Below, piece by piece: positions 14,089 through 20,649 of a DNA stretch of 20,649 nucleotides (positions are counted from its first letter, which is position 1; each line of letters begins with the position of its first letter). Below the pieces are notes generated by a model, which worked only from the letters and a program-made list of their open reading frames with translations, did not search any database and was not told the DNA's origin. The stretch comes from Chloroflexota bacterium (GTDB lineage Bacteria > Chloroflexota > Dehalococcoidia > SM23-28-2 > RBG-16-64-32). The stretch is from positions 1 to 20,649 of the forward strand of contig VBEI01000003.1 in the NCBI GenBank assembly GCA_005882715.1. The letters run 5' to 3'. The translations under genes and the position numbers were made by a program.

Positions 14089-14765
14089 CGCTGGTCAAGA
14101 TTTGCGGCGTCTCGGAAGTCACGCATGCCCGGGCGGCAGCTGCACTCGGCGCGGACTTCGTTGGTATGGTCTTCGCGCCTTCACGGCGCCAAGTGACGCT
14201 AGGTCAGGCGAAACGAATCGCGAGCGGGCTGCGCAAGGACGGCGAGCCGGCGCCTGACGCACGTGATGCAGACTCCCTGGAAGAAGAATTGACCCGCCGC
14301 AGACCGCTCCTCGTCGGGGTCTTTGCGGACCAGGATGCGGACACGATAAATGCAATCTGTGACGACGTTGGCCTCGACCTCGTCCAGCTTTCCGGATCGG
14401 AACCGTGGGAGGTATGTGCGCATATCCGCCGGCCCATCTTCAAGTGCATGAAGGTACGCGACGGTGAGACAGCAGAACAGCTGATGATGCATGTCCACGC
14501 CGGCGCTATCGTCCTTTTGGACCCGTATGTCGAGGGGACCTACGGTGGCACCGGCAAAACGCTCGACTGGAGCGTCGCCTCCGAAATTGCCAAACAAACT
14601 CCCACGGTGTTGGCGGGAGGACTGACGCCTAAGAACATCGGCAAAGCCGTCCGCGTTGTCAGCCCGTGGGCCGTTGATGTTTCTTCGGGCGTCGAGACCG
14701 ACGGGGCAAAAGATGTCGACAAGATACGCGGCTTCATTGCGGCAGCGAAAGGCTCGGAGGCATGA
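14085..14765 (+). CDS. trpF: Phosphoribosylanthranilate isomerase
   Basis: TrpF isomerises PRA to CdRP. ATG 14085 is chosen because it overlaps the methyltransferase stop (ATGA) and gives the family opening TLVKICG with catalytic Cys7; an in-frame ATG at 14055 would add ten unrelated residues. GADFVGMVFAPSRRQV (22-37), LLVGVFAD (75-82), LLDPYVEGTYGGTGKTLDW (144-162) with catalytic Asp146, LAGGLTP (176-182) and VDVSSGVE (197-204) are intact. Two variations stand out. About 20 extra charged residues (roughly 50-72) lie between the second helix and third strand, and the usual QLHG reads QLSG (101-104). At 226 residues it is slightly longer than most. Its stop overlaps the trpB ATG. Confidence 0.96.
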   Translation: MTLVKICGVSEVTHARAAAALGADFVGMVFAPSRRQVTLGQAKRIASGLRKDGEPAPDARDADSLEEELTRRRPLLVGVFADQDADTINAICDDVGLDLVQLSGSEPWEVCAHIRRPIFKCMKVRDGETAEQLMMHVHAGAIVLLDPYVEGTYGGTGKTLDWSVASEIAKQTPTVLAGGLTPKNIGKAVRVVSPWAVDVSSGVETDGAKDVDKIRGFIAAAKGSEA

Positions 14766-15973
14766 GCCGGTCCGCCCCACCGTCTCTTCCCGACGAACGC
14801 GGCCGCTTCGGCCGTTACGGCGGACAATACGTTCCGGAGACGTTAATGGCGGCTCTGGGTGAACTGGAGCGGGAGTACTGCGCCGCCCAGGCCGACGCCT
14901 CGTTCCGAGAAGCGTTGGATGCACTGCTGCGGAACTACGTCGGCCGGCCGACACCCCTCTACTTCGCCAAGCATCTCAGCGAGCGGTTAGGCCGCACAAA
15001 AATCTACCTCAAGCGCGAGGACCTGGCGCATACCGGCGCTCACAAGATCAACAACGCGGTTGGCCAAGGACTACTGGTCAAGCGAATGGGCAAGCGCCGG
15101 GTGGTGGCGGAGACAGGCGCAGGCCAGCACGGAGTCGCTGCCGCTACCGTGTGCGCGATGCTGGGACTCGAATGCGTCGTCTATATGGGCGAAGAGGATA
15201 TCCGTCGGCAGGCTCTGAACGTCTTTCGCATGAACCTACTCGGCGCTGAAGTGCGTCCTGTGGGCTCCGGGTCTCGCACGCTCAAGGACGCGATCAACGA
15301 AGCCATCCGCGACTGGGTGACGAATGTAGAAACAAGCCATTACCTGCTCGGCTCAGTTGTCGGGCCGCATCCGTATCCAATGATGGTCCGGGACTTCCAG
15401 TCGGTCATCGGCAAAGAGGCGCGTGACCAATTATTGGAGGCGGAAGGACGTCTGCCGGAGTACGCGGTCGCCTGCGTCGGTGGCGGCTCGAATGCGATGG
15501 GACTGTTCCACCCTTTCTATGCCGACGAGTCTGTTCGGTTGGTCGGCGTCGAAGCGGCCGGGGCAGGCGTGGCCTCGGGCAAGCACGCGGCGACCCTCAG
15601 CGCGGGACGCCCGGGTGTCCTCCACGGGTCAATGTCGTACCTGCTTCAAGACAGCGCCGGGCAAGTGCAGGAGGCGCATTCTATATCGGCCGGTCTGGAT
15701 TATCCGGGCGTGGGACCGGAGCATGCCTTTTATAGAGATTCCGGCCGGGCGGAGTACGTCAGCGTCACCGACGCGGAAGCGCTCGAGGGCCTGACGCTGC
15801 TTTGCGAAACGGAGGGCATAATACCAGCGCTGGAGCCTGCGCACGCCATTTTTCACGCCGCGACGATGGCCAAGCAGCTTTCGAACGAGCAGATCATCCT
15901 AGTGTGTCTGTCTGGGCGGGGCGACAAGGACATGGAAATTGTGGCGGAGGCGCTTGCACGCGAAACGAGATGA
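14762..15973 (+). CDS. trpB: Tryptophan synthase beta subunit
   Basis: TrpB condenses indole with serine on pyridoxal phosphate to make tryptophan. At 403 residues it is the standard TrpB1 form. RFGRYGGQYVPETLM (15-29), LKREDLAHTGAHKINNAVGQ (83-102) with PLP-binding Lys95, AETGAGQHG (116-124) with catalytic Glu117, and the phosphate loop CVGGGSNAMG are all present, as are GSMSYLLQD and the C-terminal CLSGRGDKD. It normally works as an alpha2beta2 complex in which TrpA supplies indole by a tunnel, yet no trpA lies beside it. The ATG overlaps trpF and its stop overlaps the ArsC-like gene, both by four bases. Confidence 0.97.
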   Translation: MSRSAPPSLPDERGRFGRYGGQYVPETLMAALGELEREYCAAQADASFREALDALLRNYVGRPTPLYFAKHLSERLGRTKIYLKREDLAHTGAHKINNAVGQGLLVKRMGKRRVVAETGAGQHGVAAATVCAMLGLECVVYMGEEDIRRQALNVFRMNLLGAEVRPVGSGSRTLKDAINEAIRDWVTNVETSHYLLGSVVGPHPYPMMVRDFQSVIGKEARDQLLEAEGRLPEYAVACVGGGSNAMGLFHPFYADESVRLVGVEAAGAGVASGKHAATLSAGRPGVLHGSMSYLLQDSAGQVQEAHSISAGLDYPGVGPEHAFYRDSGRAEYVSVTDAEALEGLTLLCETEGIIPALEPAHAIFHAATMAKQLSNEQIILVCLSGRGDKDMEIVAEALARETR

Positions 15974-16389
15974 CTACCCGTAAGCGCGTGCTCTTCGTCT
16001 GTACGGGCAATAGGGCCCGCAGTCAGATGGCCGAAGGACTTCTCCGCCATCTCGCCGGAGACCGTTTCGAGGTCTACAGCGCAGGCACGCTACCTAGCGG
16101 CATGTCCGAGCACACGATTGAGGCGATGCGAGAGATCGGAATCGATGTGTCGGGCCAACGTTCAAAGTCTGTGGAGGAGTTCGATGGCCAGAGTTTCGAC
16201 TACGTGATCACGGTATGCAACTCCGCCCGGCAGGTATGCCCCGTATTCCCCGGCAAGGGCGAGCGCCTCCATTGGGATATCGAGGACCCATCTGATATCG
16301 AAACACGTGGAGTATCCCTTCCCCACGCATTCCGGATAGCCCGCGAAGAGCTGCGCAAAAGGATCGAGCCGTTTGCCGAGAGGCGCTAG
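15970..16389 (+). CDS. ArsC-type arsenate reductase / low-molecular-weight phosphatase family protein
   Basis: This 139-residue protein has the P-loop CTGNRARS (11-18) of the LMW tyrosine-phosphatase fold. It also has the second and third cysteines of thioredoxin-linked ArsC, Cys83 and Cys90, in CNSARQVC, plus the acid Asp106 in the WDIEDPS segment (102-108). With Cys11 this gives the three-cysteine relay known from plasmid pI258 ArsC, so arsenate reduction is more likely than protein phosphatase activity. ATG 15970 overlaps the trpB stop (ATGA); an open frame extends upstream within trpB but without family sequence. There is no arsR, arsB or acr3 nearby. It ends the operon, its TAG interlocking with the stop of the opposite-strand permease. 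Its presence in a tryptophan operon is unexplained. Confidence 0.88.
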   Translation: MTTRKRVLFVCTGNRARSQMAEGLLRHLAGDRFEVYSAGTLPSGMSEHTIEAMREIGIDVSGQRSKSVEEFDGQSFDYVITVCNSARQVCPVFPGKGERLHWDIEDPSDIETRGVSLPHAFRIAREELRKRIEPFAERR

Positions 16390-17387
16390 GCGTAACGAAT
16401 GCGCGGGTCCAGCCAGGCGTACGTGAGGTCGACAAACAGGTTTGCTACCACATAGCTCACAGCAAAAAGTAGCGTCACGCTCTGCACCACAAAGATGTCG
16501 CGCCGGATGATCGCCTCGAGTATGTACTTTCCCATGCCATTCAAGTTGTAGAGTGACTCGACTATCACGGCGCCACCCAGAAGGCCACCGATCTGGAGCC
16601 CAATCACTGTAATTATGGGGATGATCGCATTCTTCAGCGCGTGCCGCCAAACCACAGCGCGCTCGCGCAGCCCCTTGGACCAGGCCGTCCGGATGTAGTC
16701 ATTGCGCATGACCTCCAACATCGCGGAGCGAGTGAGCCGCATCAGTACCGCAGACTCTCCGAGCGCTAGTACAAGAGCGGGGAAGAAAAACTGCTGAAGA
16801 TTGATCCAAGGATTGTCGTAAAAGGGCACATAACCCGTGCCAAACTGCGGCGGGGACCAGTTGAACCAGACGACGCCGAAAGTGATAAGCAGAATGCCCA
16901 GATAAAACGATGGCACCGACAGGAACAATACGCTGAGGAAACGGGATAACCAATCGACTGGCGTCGCCGGACGGATAGCCGAGAGCACACCGATCGGCAG
17001 CCCAATTGAGAGTGCAAGTACAACAGTGAGGAAGAGAAGCTCCACCGTAATCGGGACGCGGCGCCCCAGTTCGTCCGTTACGGGCGTCCGGTATGAAAAA
17101 GACGAGCCCAAGTCGCCCCTCAGGACACCCCCGAGCCAGCCGCCAAACTGGCTGTCCCCGTGGATCTCGAGAAAAGGCGGCTTAGTATCGACCGACAGCG
17201 GCAACGGCGGTCTATCGAGGCCGAACTCGTGACGCAATGCCGCCACGGTGTCAGGCGTACACTCAAGCTGGCAGTGCAAGATTGCGGCATCGCCCGGGAT
17301 GATGCGATACGCAAGAAACGTCATAAACGCCACGCCGAACATTATGAACGGAAGAAGCAGAACGCGTCTTAAGATATATTCGCGCAT
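16386..17387 (-). CDS. Peptide/nickel-type ABC transporter permease, second DppB-like copy
   Basis: This 333-residue inner-membrane permease of the DppB/OppB family would form half of the channel of a binding-protein-dependent importer. It has the N-terminal anchor helix (about 8-30, ending at IIPGDAA), a long extracytoplasmic loop (about 35-115) with HGDSQFGGWL and two nearby cysteines (HCQLEC), then the transport domain. The domain contains the ATPase-contact EAA loop, from EVMRNDYIRTAWSKGLRER through the following WRHALKNAIIP. It ends in LDPRIRYA, typical of DppB. It is closely similar along its whole length to the 18715-19722 gene. It is last in this minus-strand cluster, 59 bases after the DppC-like gene, with only a weak purine stretch as ribosome site. 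Its stop interlocks with that of the arsC-like gene. Confidence 0.92.
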   Translation of the reverse strand: MREYILRRVLLLPFIMFGVAFMTFLAYRIIPGDAAILHCQLECTPDTVAALRHEFGLDRPPLPLSVDTKPPFLEIHGDSQFGGWLGGVLRGDLGSSFSYRTPVTDELGRRVPITVELLFLTVVLALSIGLPIGVLSAIRPATPVDWLSRFLSVLFLSVPSFYLGILLITFGVVWFNWSPPQFGTGYVPFYDNPWINLQQFFFPALVLALGESAVLMRLTRSAMLEVMRNDYIRTAWSKGLRERAVVWRHALKNAIIPIITVIGLQIGGLLGGAVIVESLYNLNGMGKYILEAIIRRDIFVVQSVTLLFAVSYVVANLFVDLTYAWLDPRIRYA

Positions 17388-17446
17388 TATCGCTCGCGGT
17401 TATGCATTTGCCGCCAGCCTTTAGGCCGCCTCTGGCTGAACCGCTC

Positions 17447-18706
17447 CTATATAGGTCCGCGCCCGGCCCCGCCGCCCCCACCGCCGCCGAGGCCGCTGCC
17501 GCGGAGCCGCGGGTCAGACAGATCGCGGAAGGCATCCCCGAGCATGTTGAAGCCGAGTACGACTAGGCTAAGAGCCAGCCCGGGGAAGAATACGGGCCAC
17601 CAGATGCCCTCGAGCATATTCTGCCGGCTCTTCTCATCACTCAGGTCCGCGCCCCAAGAGGGTGTGCCAAGAGGAACGCCAACGCCGAGGAAGCTGATGG
17701 CGGCCTCGGCGAGGATCGCTACAGGAAGCAGAACACTGCCGAGGATTACGACCAACGCCGCGACATTGGGGAAGATGTGTCGCCACATGATTCGTGCGTC
17801 GCTGGCACCCATCGCACGCGCAGCGTCAACATAAACGTTCTCCTTGATGGACAGCACAGCTCCACGCACCACTCGAGTTGTGAACACGGCCACCGCGAGT
17901 CCTATTACAAGCGCAACGATGAAGACATCAAGGAAGGTAGGGATACCTAGGAACTCCCCCTTAGGCAGAGGTGTGTTGTTCGCAAGGAACCTGCGGACGG
18001 AGGAGTCTTCGTCACCAACGACGGTTATGATTGCCAATAGCAGAACAACCGCGGGAAAGGCAAGCAGAATGTCGACGCACCGCTGGATGATGGTGTCAAC
18101 AATCTTGCCGAAATAACCGGAAATGACCCCGAAGAACGCGCCCGCCGTCACTCCGGTAATGATTGCAGTGAGACCTATGAGCAGCGATATGCGCGCCCCG
18201 AAGATTACCCGGCTTAGGACATCTTTGGCGTTGTGGTCGGTCCCGAACGGATGGCTCCATGACGGCTTGATATTGGCAATTGCGGTGTCGAGTTCAAGCG
18301 CCGCGCCTGCCTCGTGCGCTGATTGTGACGACGCTCTCTGGACATTGATGATCGTACCGGTGCCCGACACTTTAGGTGCCGGTGGTACAACGCTCATGCG
18401 CTCGCCATCGATGTCGAAATTCGTCCCCACCTCAAGCTGAGCATCGGCGATTGTGAGTCTGGTGTCGTTAGGCTCGATCGCCTTCACCAAGGACCCGTAT
18501 GTTTGTCGCTCCCGGAGCGTGGCCTCAGGGTCGAACGGCACGATAAGGTCGGCAAAGATGCCACAAAAGAACAGCAAGCTCACGCAGCCCAACCCGAAGA
18601 CCCCCAGTGGATGCTTCCGGGCTGTTGACAGTAGGCGCTTCCACCGCTTCCGTGGTTCGGGACGCTCCTCCTCTATTTCCAGCGGTAATGCGACTTCGCG
18701 CGCCAT
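17447..18706 (-). CDS. Peptide/nickel-type ABC transporter permease, DppC-like, with large loop insertion
   Basis: This 419-residue permease of the DppC/OppC family would pair with a DppB-like subunit. A cytoplasmic N-terminus, the first helix (about 34-57), the GTD(x)nDVLSR motif as GTDHNAKDVLSR (155-166), the transport domain and the EAA loop VYVDAARAMGASDARIMWRH (291-310) are visible. It ends in LGDAFRDLSDPRLRG and a glycine-rich tail with seven consecutive Gly. At about 120 residues more than E. coli DppC it is long, mainly because about 90 residues (61-150), rich in beta-type sequence, separate helix 1 from the GTD motif; a smaller insertion lies near 230-258. ATG 18706 is chosen over an in-frame ATG at 18745 because AAGGAG is placed four bases upstream and overlaps the previous stop. 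Confidence 0.92.
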   Translation of the reverse strand: MAREVALPLEIEEERPEPRKRWKRLLSTARKHPLGVFGLGCVSLLFFCGIFADLIVPFDPEATLRERQTYGSLVKAIEPNDTRLTIADAQLEVGTNFDIDGERMSVVPPAPKVSGTGTIINVQRASSQSAHEAGAALELDTAIANIKPSWSHPFGTDHNAKDVLSRVIFGARISLLIGLTAIITGVTAGAFFGVISGYFGKIVDTIIQRCVDILLAFPAVVLLLAIITVVGDEDSSVRRFLANNTPLPKGEFLGIPTFLDVFIVALVIGLAVAVFTTRVVRGAVLSIKENVYVDAARAMGASDARIMWRHIFPNVAALVVILGSVLLPVAILAEAAISFLGVGVPLGTPSWGADLSDEKSRQNMLEGIWWPVFFPGLALSLVVLGFNMLGDAFRDLSDPRLRGSGLGGGGGGGAGRGPI

Positions 18707-18710
18707 AACT

Positions 18711-18716
18711 CTCCTT
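18711..18716 (-). promoter_or_regulatory. Ribosome binding site deciding the DppC-like start
   Basis: AAGGAG on the minus strand overlaps the TAA stop of the upstream DppB-like gene and lies four bases before ATG 18706. The arrangement suggests termination-reinitiation coupling and argues against the longer start at 18745. Confidence 0.75.
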
Positions 18717-19722
18717 AGTTGTAGTGAATACGCGGGTCGAGCCACGCGTACGCGATGTCAACGAACAGATTGCAAGACACATAAACGAAAGCAAACATGA
18801 GTGTCAGACTCTGGACTACGAAGAGGTCCCGCCGAATTATTGCTTCCAGCGTGTATTTACCGACGCCATTGAGGTTGTACACCGACTCGATGATTACCGC
18901 GCCACCGATGAGAGCTCCAATCTGAAGGCCGATGAGCGTAACGACCGGGATTAATGCGTTCTTAAGGGCATGGCGCCAGACGACGGTGCGTTCTCGCAAC
19001 CCCTTTGACCAGGCAGTACGTATATAGTCGTTCCTTAGGACCTCCAACATAGCGGATCGTGTCAAACGCATGATCACCGCCGCGATACCTACAGAGAGGA
19101 CCAGCGCTGGGAAGACAAACTGTTGAAGGTTGACCCAGGGGTCGTCCATGAACGGCACGTAACCGCGGCCGAACTGTGGTGGCGTCCATCCGAACCACAG
19201 CAAGCCAAACGTTATCATCAGAATGGCTAAATAGAACGATGGAATCGAAAGCCAGAGTACACTCAGAACTCGGGCAACCCAGTCGATCGGGGTGTTTGGC
19301 CTGATGGCAGATAACATCCCTGGAAGAATCCCAAGCACAAGGGCGAATATCACGGTCATGATCATCAGCTCGAGGGTGATCGGCAGCCTGCGCTCGAGTT
19401 CCGTTGACACTTTGGCGCCCCCCTCGGCCAACGATTGACCTAGGTCCTGATGGGCGACGATATCCCACAACCATCCACCGTACTGACTGTCGCCTTGCAC
19501 GTGAATAACCGGCAGGTCGGAGTTAATCGAGACTGGGAAGAGTGGCCGGTTAAGCCCATGTGCTTCCCGGCAGGCTTTGAGCGTCTCGGGTGTCGATCCG
19601 AATCCTAGTCTCAGGACGCAGGCATCACCGGGGATGATATTGAATAACGAAAATGTCAGGAGGCTAACCCCGATCATGACCGGAACCAGTATTAACAGCC
19701 GACGGACAATGTAGTCTCTCAT
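18715..19722 (-). CDS. Peptide/nickel-type ABC transporter permease, first DppB-like copy
   Basis: This 335-residue inner-membrane permease of the DppB/OppB family has an N-terminal helix (8-30), an extended external loop (about 32-115) with VQGDSQYGGWLW, then five further hydrophobic segments. The EAA loop runs from EVLRNDYIRTAWSKGLRER into WRHALKNALIP, and the C-terminus is LDPRIHYN. Compared with the second DppB-like gene, the transport domain and last 100 residues are nearly the same, while the external loop differs more. It follows the binding-protein gene by 32 bases with a weak AGGG ribosome site, and its TAA overlaps the DppC ribosome site. Together with the DppC-like subunit it could form a complete channel. 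The ATPase genes are not in the window. Confidence 0.93.
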   Translation of the reverse strand: MRDYIVRRLLILVPVMIGVSLLTFSLFNIIPGDACVLRLGFGSTPETLKACREAHGLNRPLFPVSINSDLPVIHVQGDSQYGGWLWDIVAHQDLGQSLAEGGAKVSTELERRLPITLELMIMTVIFALVLGILPGMLSAIRPNTPIDWVARVLSVLWLSIPSFYLAILMITFGLLWFGWTPPQFGRGYVPFMDDPWVNLQQFVFPALVLSVGIAAVIMRLTRSAMLEVLRNDYIRTAWSKGLRERTVVWRHALKNALIPVVTLIGLQIGALIGGAVIIESVYNLNGVGKYTLEAIIRRDLFVVQSLTLMFAFVYVSCNLFVDIAYAWLDPRIHYN

Positions 19723-19754
19723 CGTTCAGACCCTAGCATCTCGTCTGGCTGGTG

Positions 19755-20649
19755 CTATGTCTTGCCGGTGGTATAGATGTCGGCCGCCTCCGGCCCGATT
19801 TCATTGTCCTTCAGCGCGCCCTCGCCCGGGTCAACACCGAACTCGTACGGAAGGTGGACGTAGCTGTGCCGAGCGGCGTAGAAGTTACCTCCTGGCATCG
19901 TAATCTGGGGTCCGTGTTCCTTCAAGATCATTCGCTGCACGTCCAGAATCGTCTTGATCCGGCTTTCTTCGTTGAAGTCAACGGATTGTGCATCGATTAG
20001 CGCGTCAATCGCTGGATTCGTGTAGTTGTTCCAGTTGCCCACGCCGGTCACGCCGCGAGTGTGATAGAAGCTCAACGGGCGGTCAGGTTCATCGTAGGGG
20101 AGGTTGGGGAAAAACGCGAGATCGAAGTTCCCTGGCAAAATAACGTTTGCGATGAATGTACCCAACTCCACCTCGTCGAGAAGAAGCTTGATACCAACTT
20201 TGCCAAGCTGGTCCTTAAGGAGCGAAGAGAGGTCGGCGATGAAGGGAGCACCCGGCACCCGAGGAATCTTCATCTTTGCCTCGATGCCGTTATCGTAGCC
20301 CGCCGCGCTCAAGAGCTGCCTTGCTTTTTGGGGATCGTAAGGCATCGCGGCCCTGAGTTCGTCCTGTGGTAGCGAGAACCGGGCCAACAGCCACTGAACG
20401 GGCCCGTTGTAGTTGCCCTCGCCGTCCCAAATCAGGTCGATGATTTCGTCCCGGTCGATCCCCAGGTCGAGCGCTTCTCGAACGCGAATATCGTCGAACG
20501 GCGGGCGGATCTTAAAGTGAATCACAGGGTAGAAGCGGGTCGGCGCCTTGACGACGATCAGGTCTTTCTTTTTCATCCGCTCTTCGGCCTGGGCCTTGTT
20601 CATCAAAGCGCCGTTTATGTCGTGCTGGCCCGAATCGAAGGCCGCAAGC
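19755..20649 (-). CDS. Peptide/nickel-type ABC transporter substrate-binding protein (C-terminal part)
   Basis: The gene runs off the right edge; 297 residues of the C-terminal part are visible and the signal peptide is not. The frame continues past any internal start up to the window end (visible as AAFDSGQHDINGAL), so TTG 20606 is not a real start. The sequence fits the SBP_bac_5 (DppA/OppA) family: FDDIRVREALDLGIDRDEII, followed by YDPQKARQLLSAAGYDNG, then KDQLGKVGIKLLLDEVELGTF, and a final lobe with FNEESRIKTILDVQRMILKEHGPQI. Such proteins capture peptides, nickel chelates or other oligomers outside the membrane. It is the first visible gene of the transporter transcript. Ligand unknown. 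Confidence 0.92.
   Translation of the reverse strand, partial: LAAFDSGQHDINGALMNKAQAEERMKKKDLIVVKAPTRFYPVIHFKIRPPFDDIRVREALDLGIDRDEIIDLIWDGEGNYNGPVQWLLARFSLPQDELRAAMPYDPQKARQLLSAAGYDNGIEAKMKIPRVPGAPFIADLSSLLKDQLGKVGIKLLLDEVELGTFIANVILPGNFDLAFFPNLPYDEPDRPLSFYHTRGVTGVGNWNNYTNPAIDALIDAQSVDFNEESRIKTILDVQRMILKEHGPQITMPGGNFYAARHSYVHLPYEFGVDPGEGALKDNEIGPEAADIYTTGKT

Noticed and set aside
14199..14954. 251-codon open frame on the minus strand
   Set aside because: It is antisense to trpF and trpB, which are unmistakable on the plus strand; its translation is Arg/Pro-rich and resembles no family.
15802..15969. Upstream extension of the ArsC-like frame
   Set aside because: These 56 codons overlap trpB in another frame, show no family similarity, and the coupled ATG at 15970 gives the normal ArsC length.
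17455..17510. CCG/CCGCC-rich stretch considered as a repeat element
   Set aside because: It encodes the glycine-rich C-terminal tail of the DppC-like protein and has no regular repeat unit beyond the Gly codons.
1..20649. CRISPR array, insertion sequence, tRNA or rRNA gene
   Set aside because: Reading through both strands showed no regularly spaced repeats, transposase motifs, terminal inverted repeats or tRNA-like cloverleaf.

Overview
The window reads as bacterial chromosome of fairly high GC. Genes are tightly packed, with many 4-base stop/start overlaps and frequent GTG/TTG starts. No rRNA, tRNA or taxonomic marker gene is present. A tryptophan T-box leader, tandem RemA-like genes ahead of gmk, and lipoprotein solute-binding proteins together suggest a non-enteric lineage with Gram-positive-type regulation. 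Chloroflexota is my best guess, at low confidence.

Layout. (1) 1-497, minus: the N-terminal part of a branched-chain amino-acid-type (LivK-like) lipoprotein binding protein, running off the left edge. (2) 690-2033, minus: an unrecognised 447-residue protein with nitroreductase-like patches, divergent from the next block. (3) 2153-3377, plus: a site-2 protease (M50) overlapping an HD-domain protein. (4) 3450-7126, plus: tyrA - aroA - two tandem DUF370/RemA-like genes - gmk. (5) 7169-7500: a promoter, a T-box riboswitch with a TGG (Trp) specifier and UGGC acceptor-binding bulge, and an intrinsic terminator. (6) 7512-16389, plus: a ten-gene run trpS - trpE - SDR - trpG - trpD - trpC - methyltransferase - trpF - trpB - arsC-like. 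(7) 16386-20649, minus: a peptide/nickel-type ABC importer cluster in the transcription order binding protein (cut by the right edge) - DppB-like - DppC-like - second DppB-like, converging on the trp operon.

How the parts work together. Blocks 4 and 6 form an aromatic amino-acid neighbourhood. AroA makes the chorismate precursor and TyrA draws prephenate toward tyrosine. The T-box operon takes chorismate through anthranilate, PRA, CdRP and indole-glycerol phosphate toward tryptophan, and also encodes TrpRS, which charges tRNA-Trp. One uncharged-tRNA sensor therefore appears to control both synthesis and charging.

The most notable points are as follows. No trpA is visible, and an ArsC-type reductase occupies the slot after trpB where trpA usually sits. 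An SDR and a SAM methyltransferase are translationally coupled into the trp operon. The RemA-like gene is a diverged tandem pair. Two DppB paralogues flank a single DppC, and all three permeases have enlarged extracytoplasmic loops.
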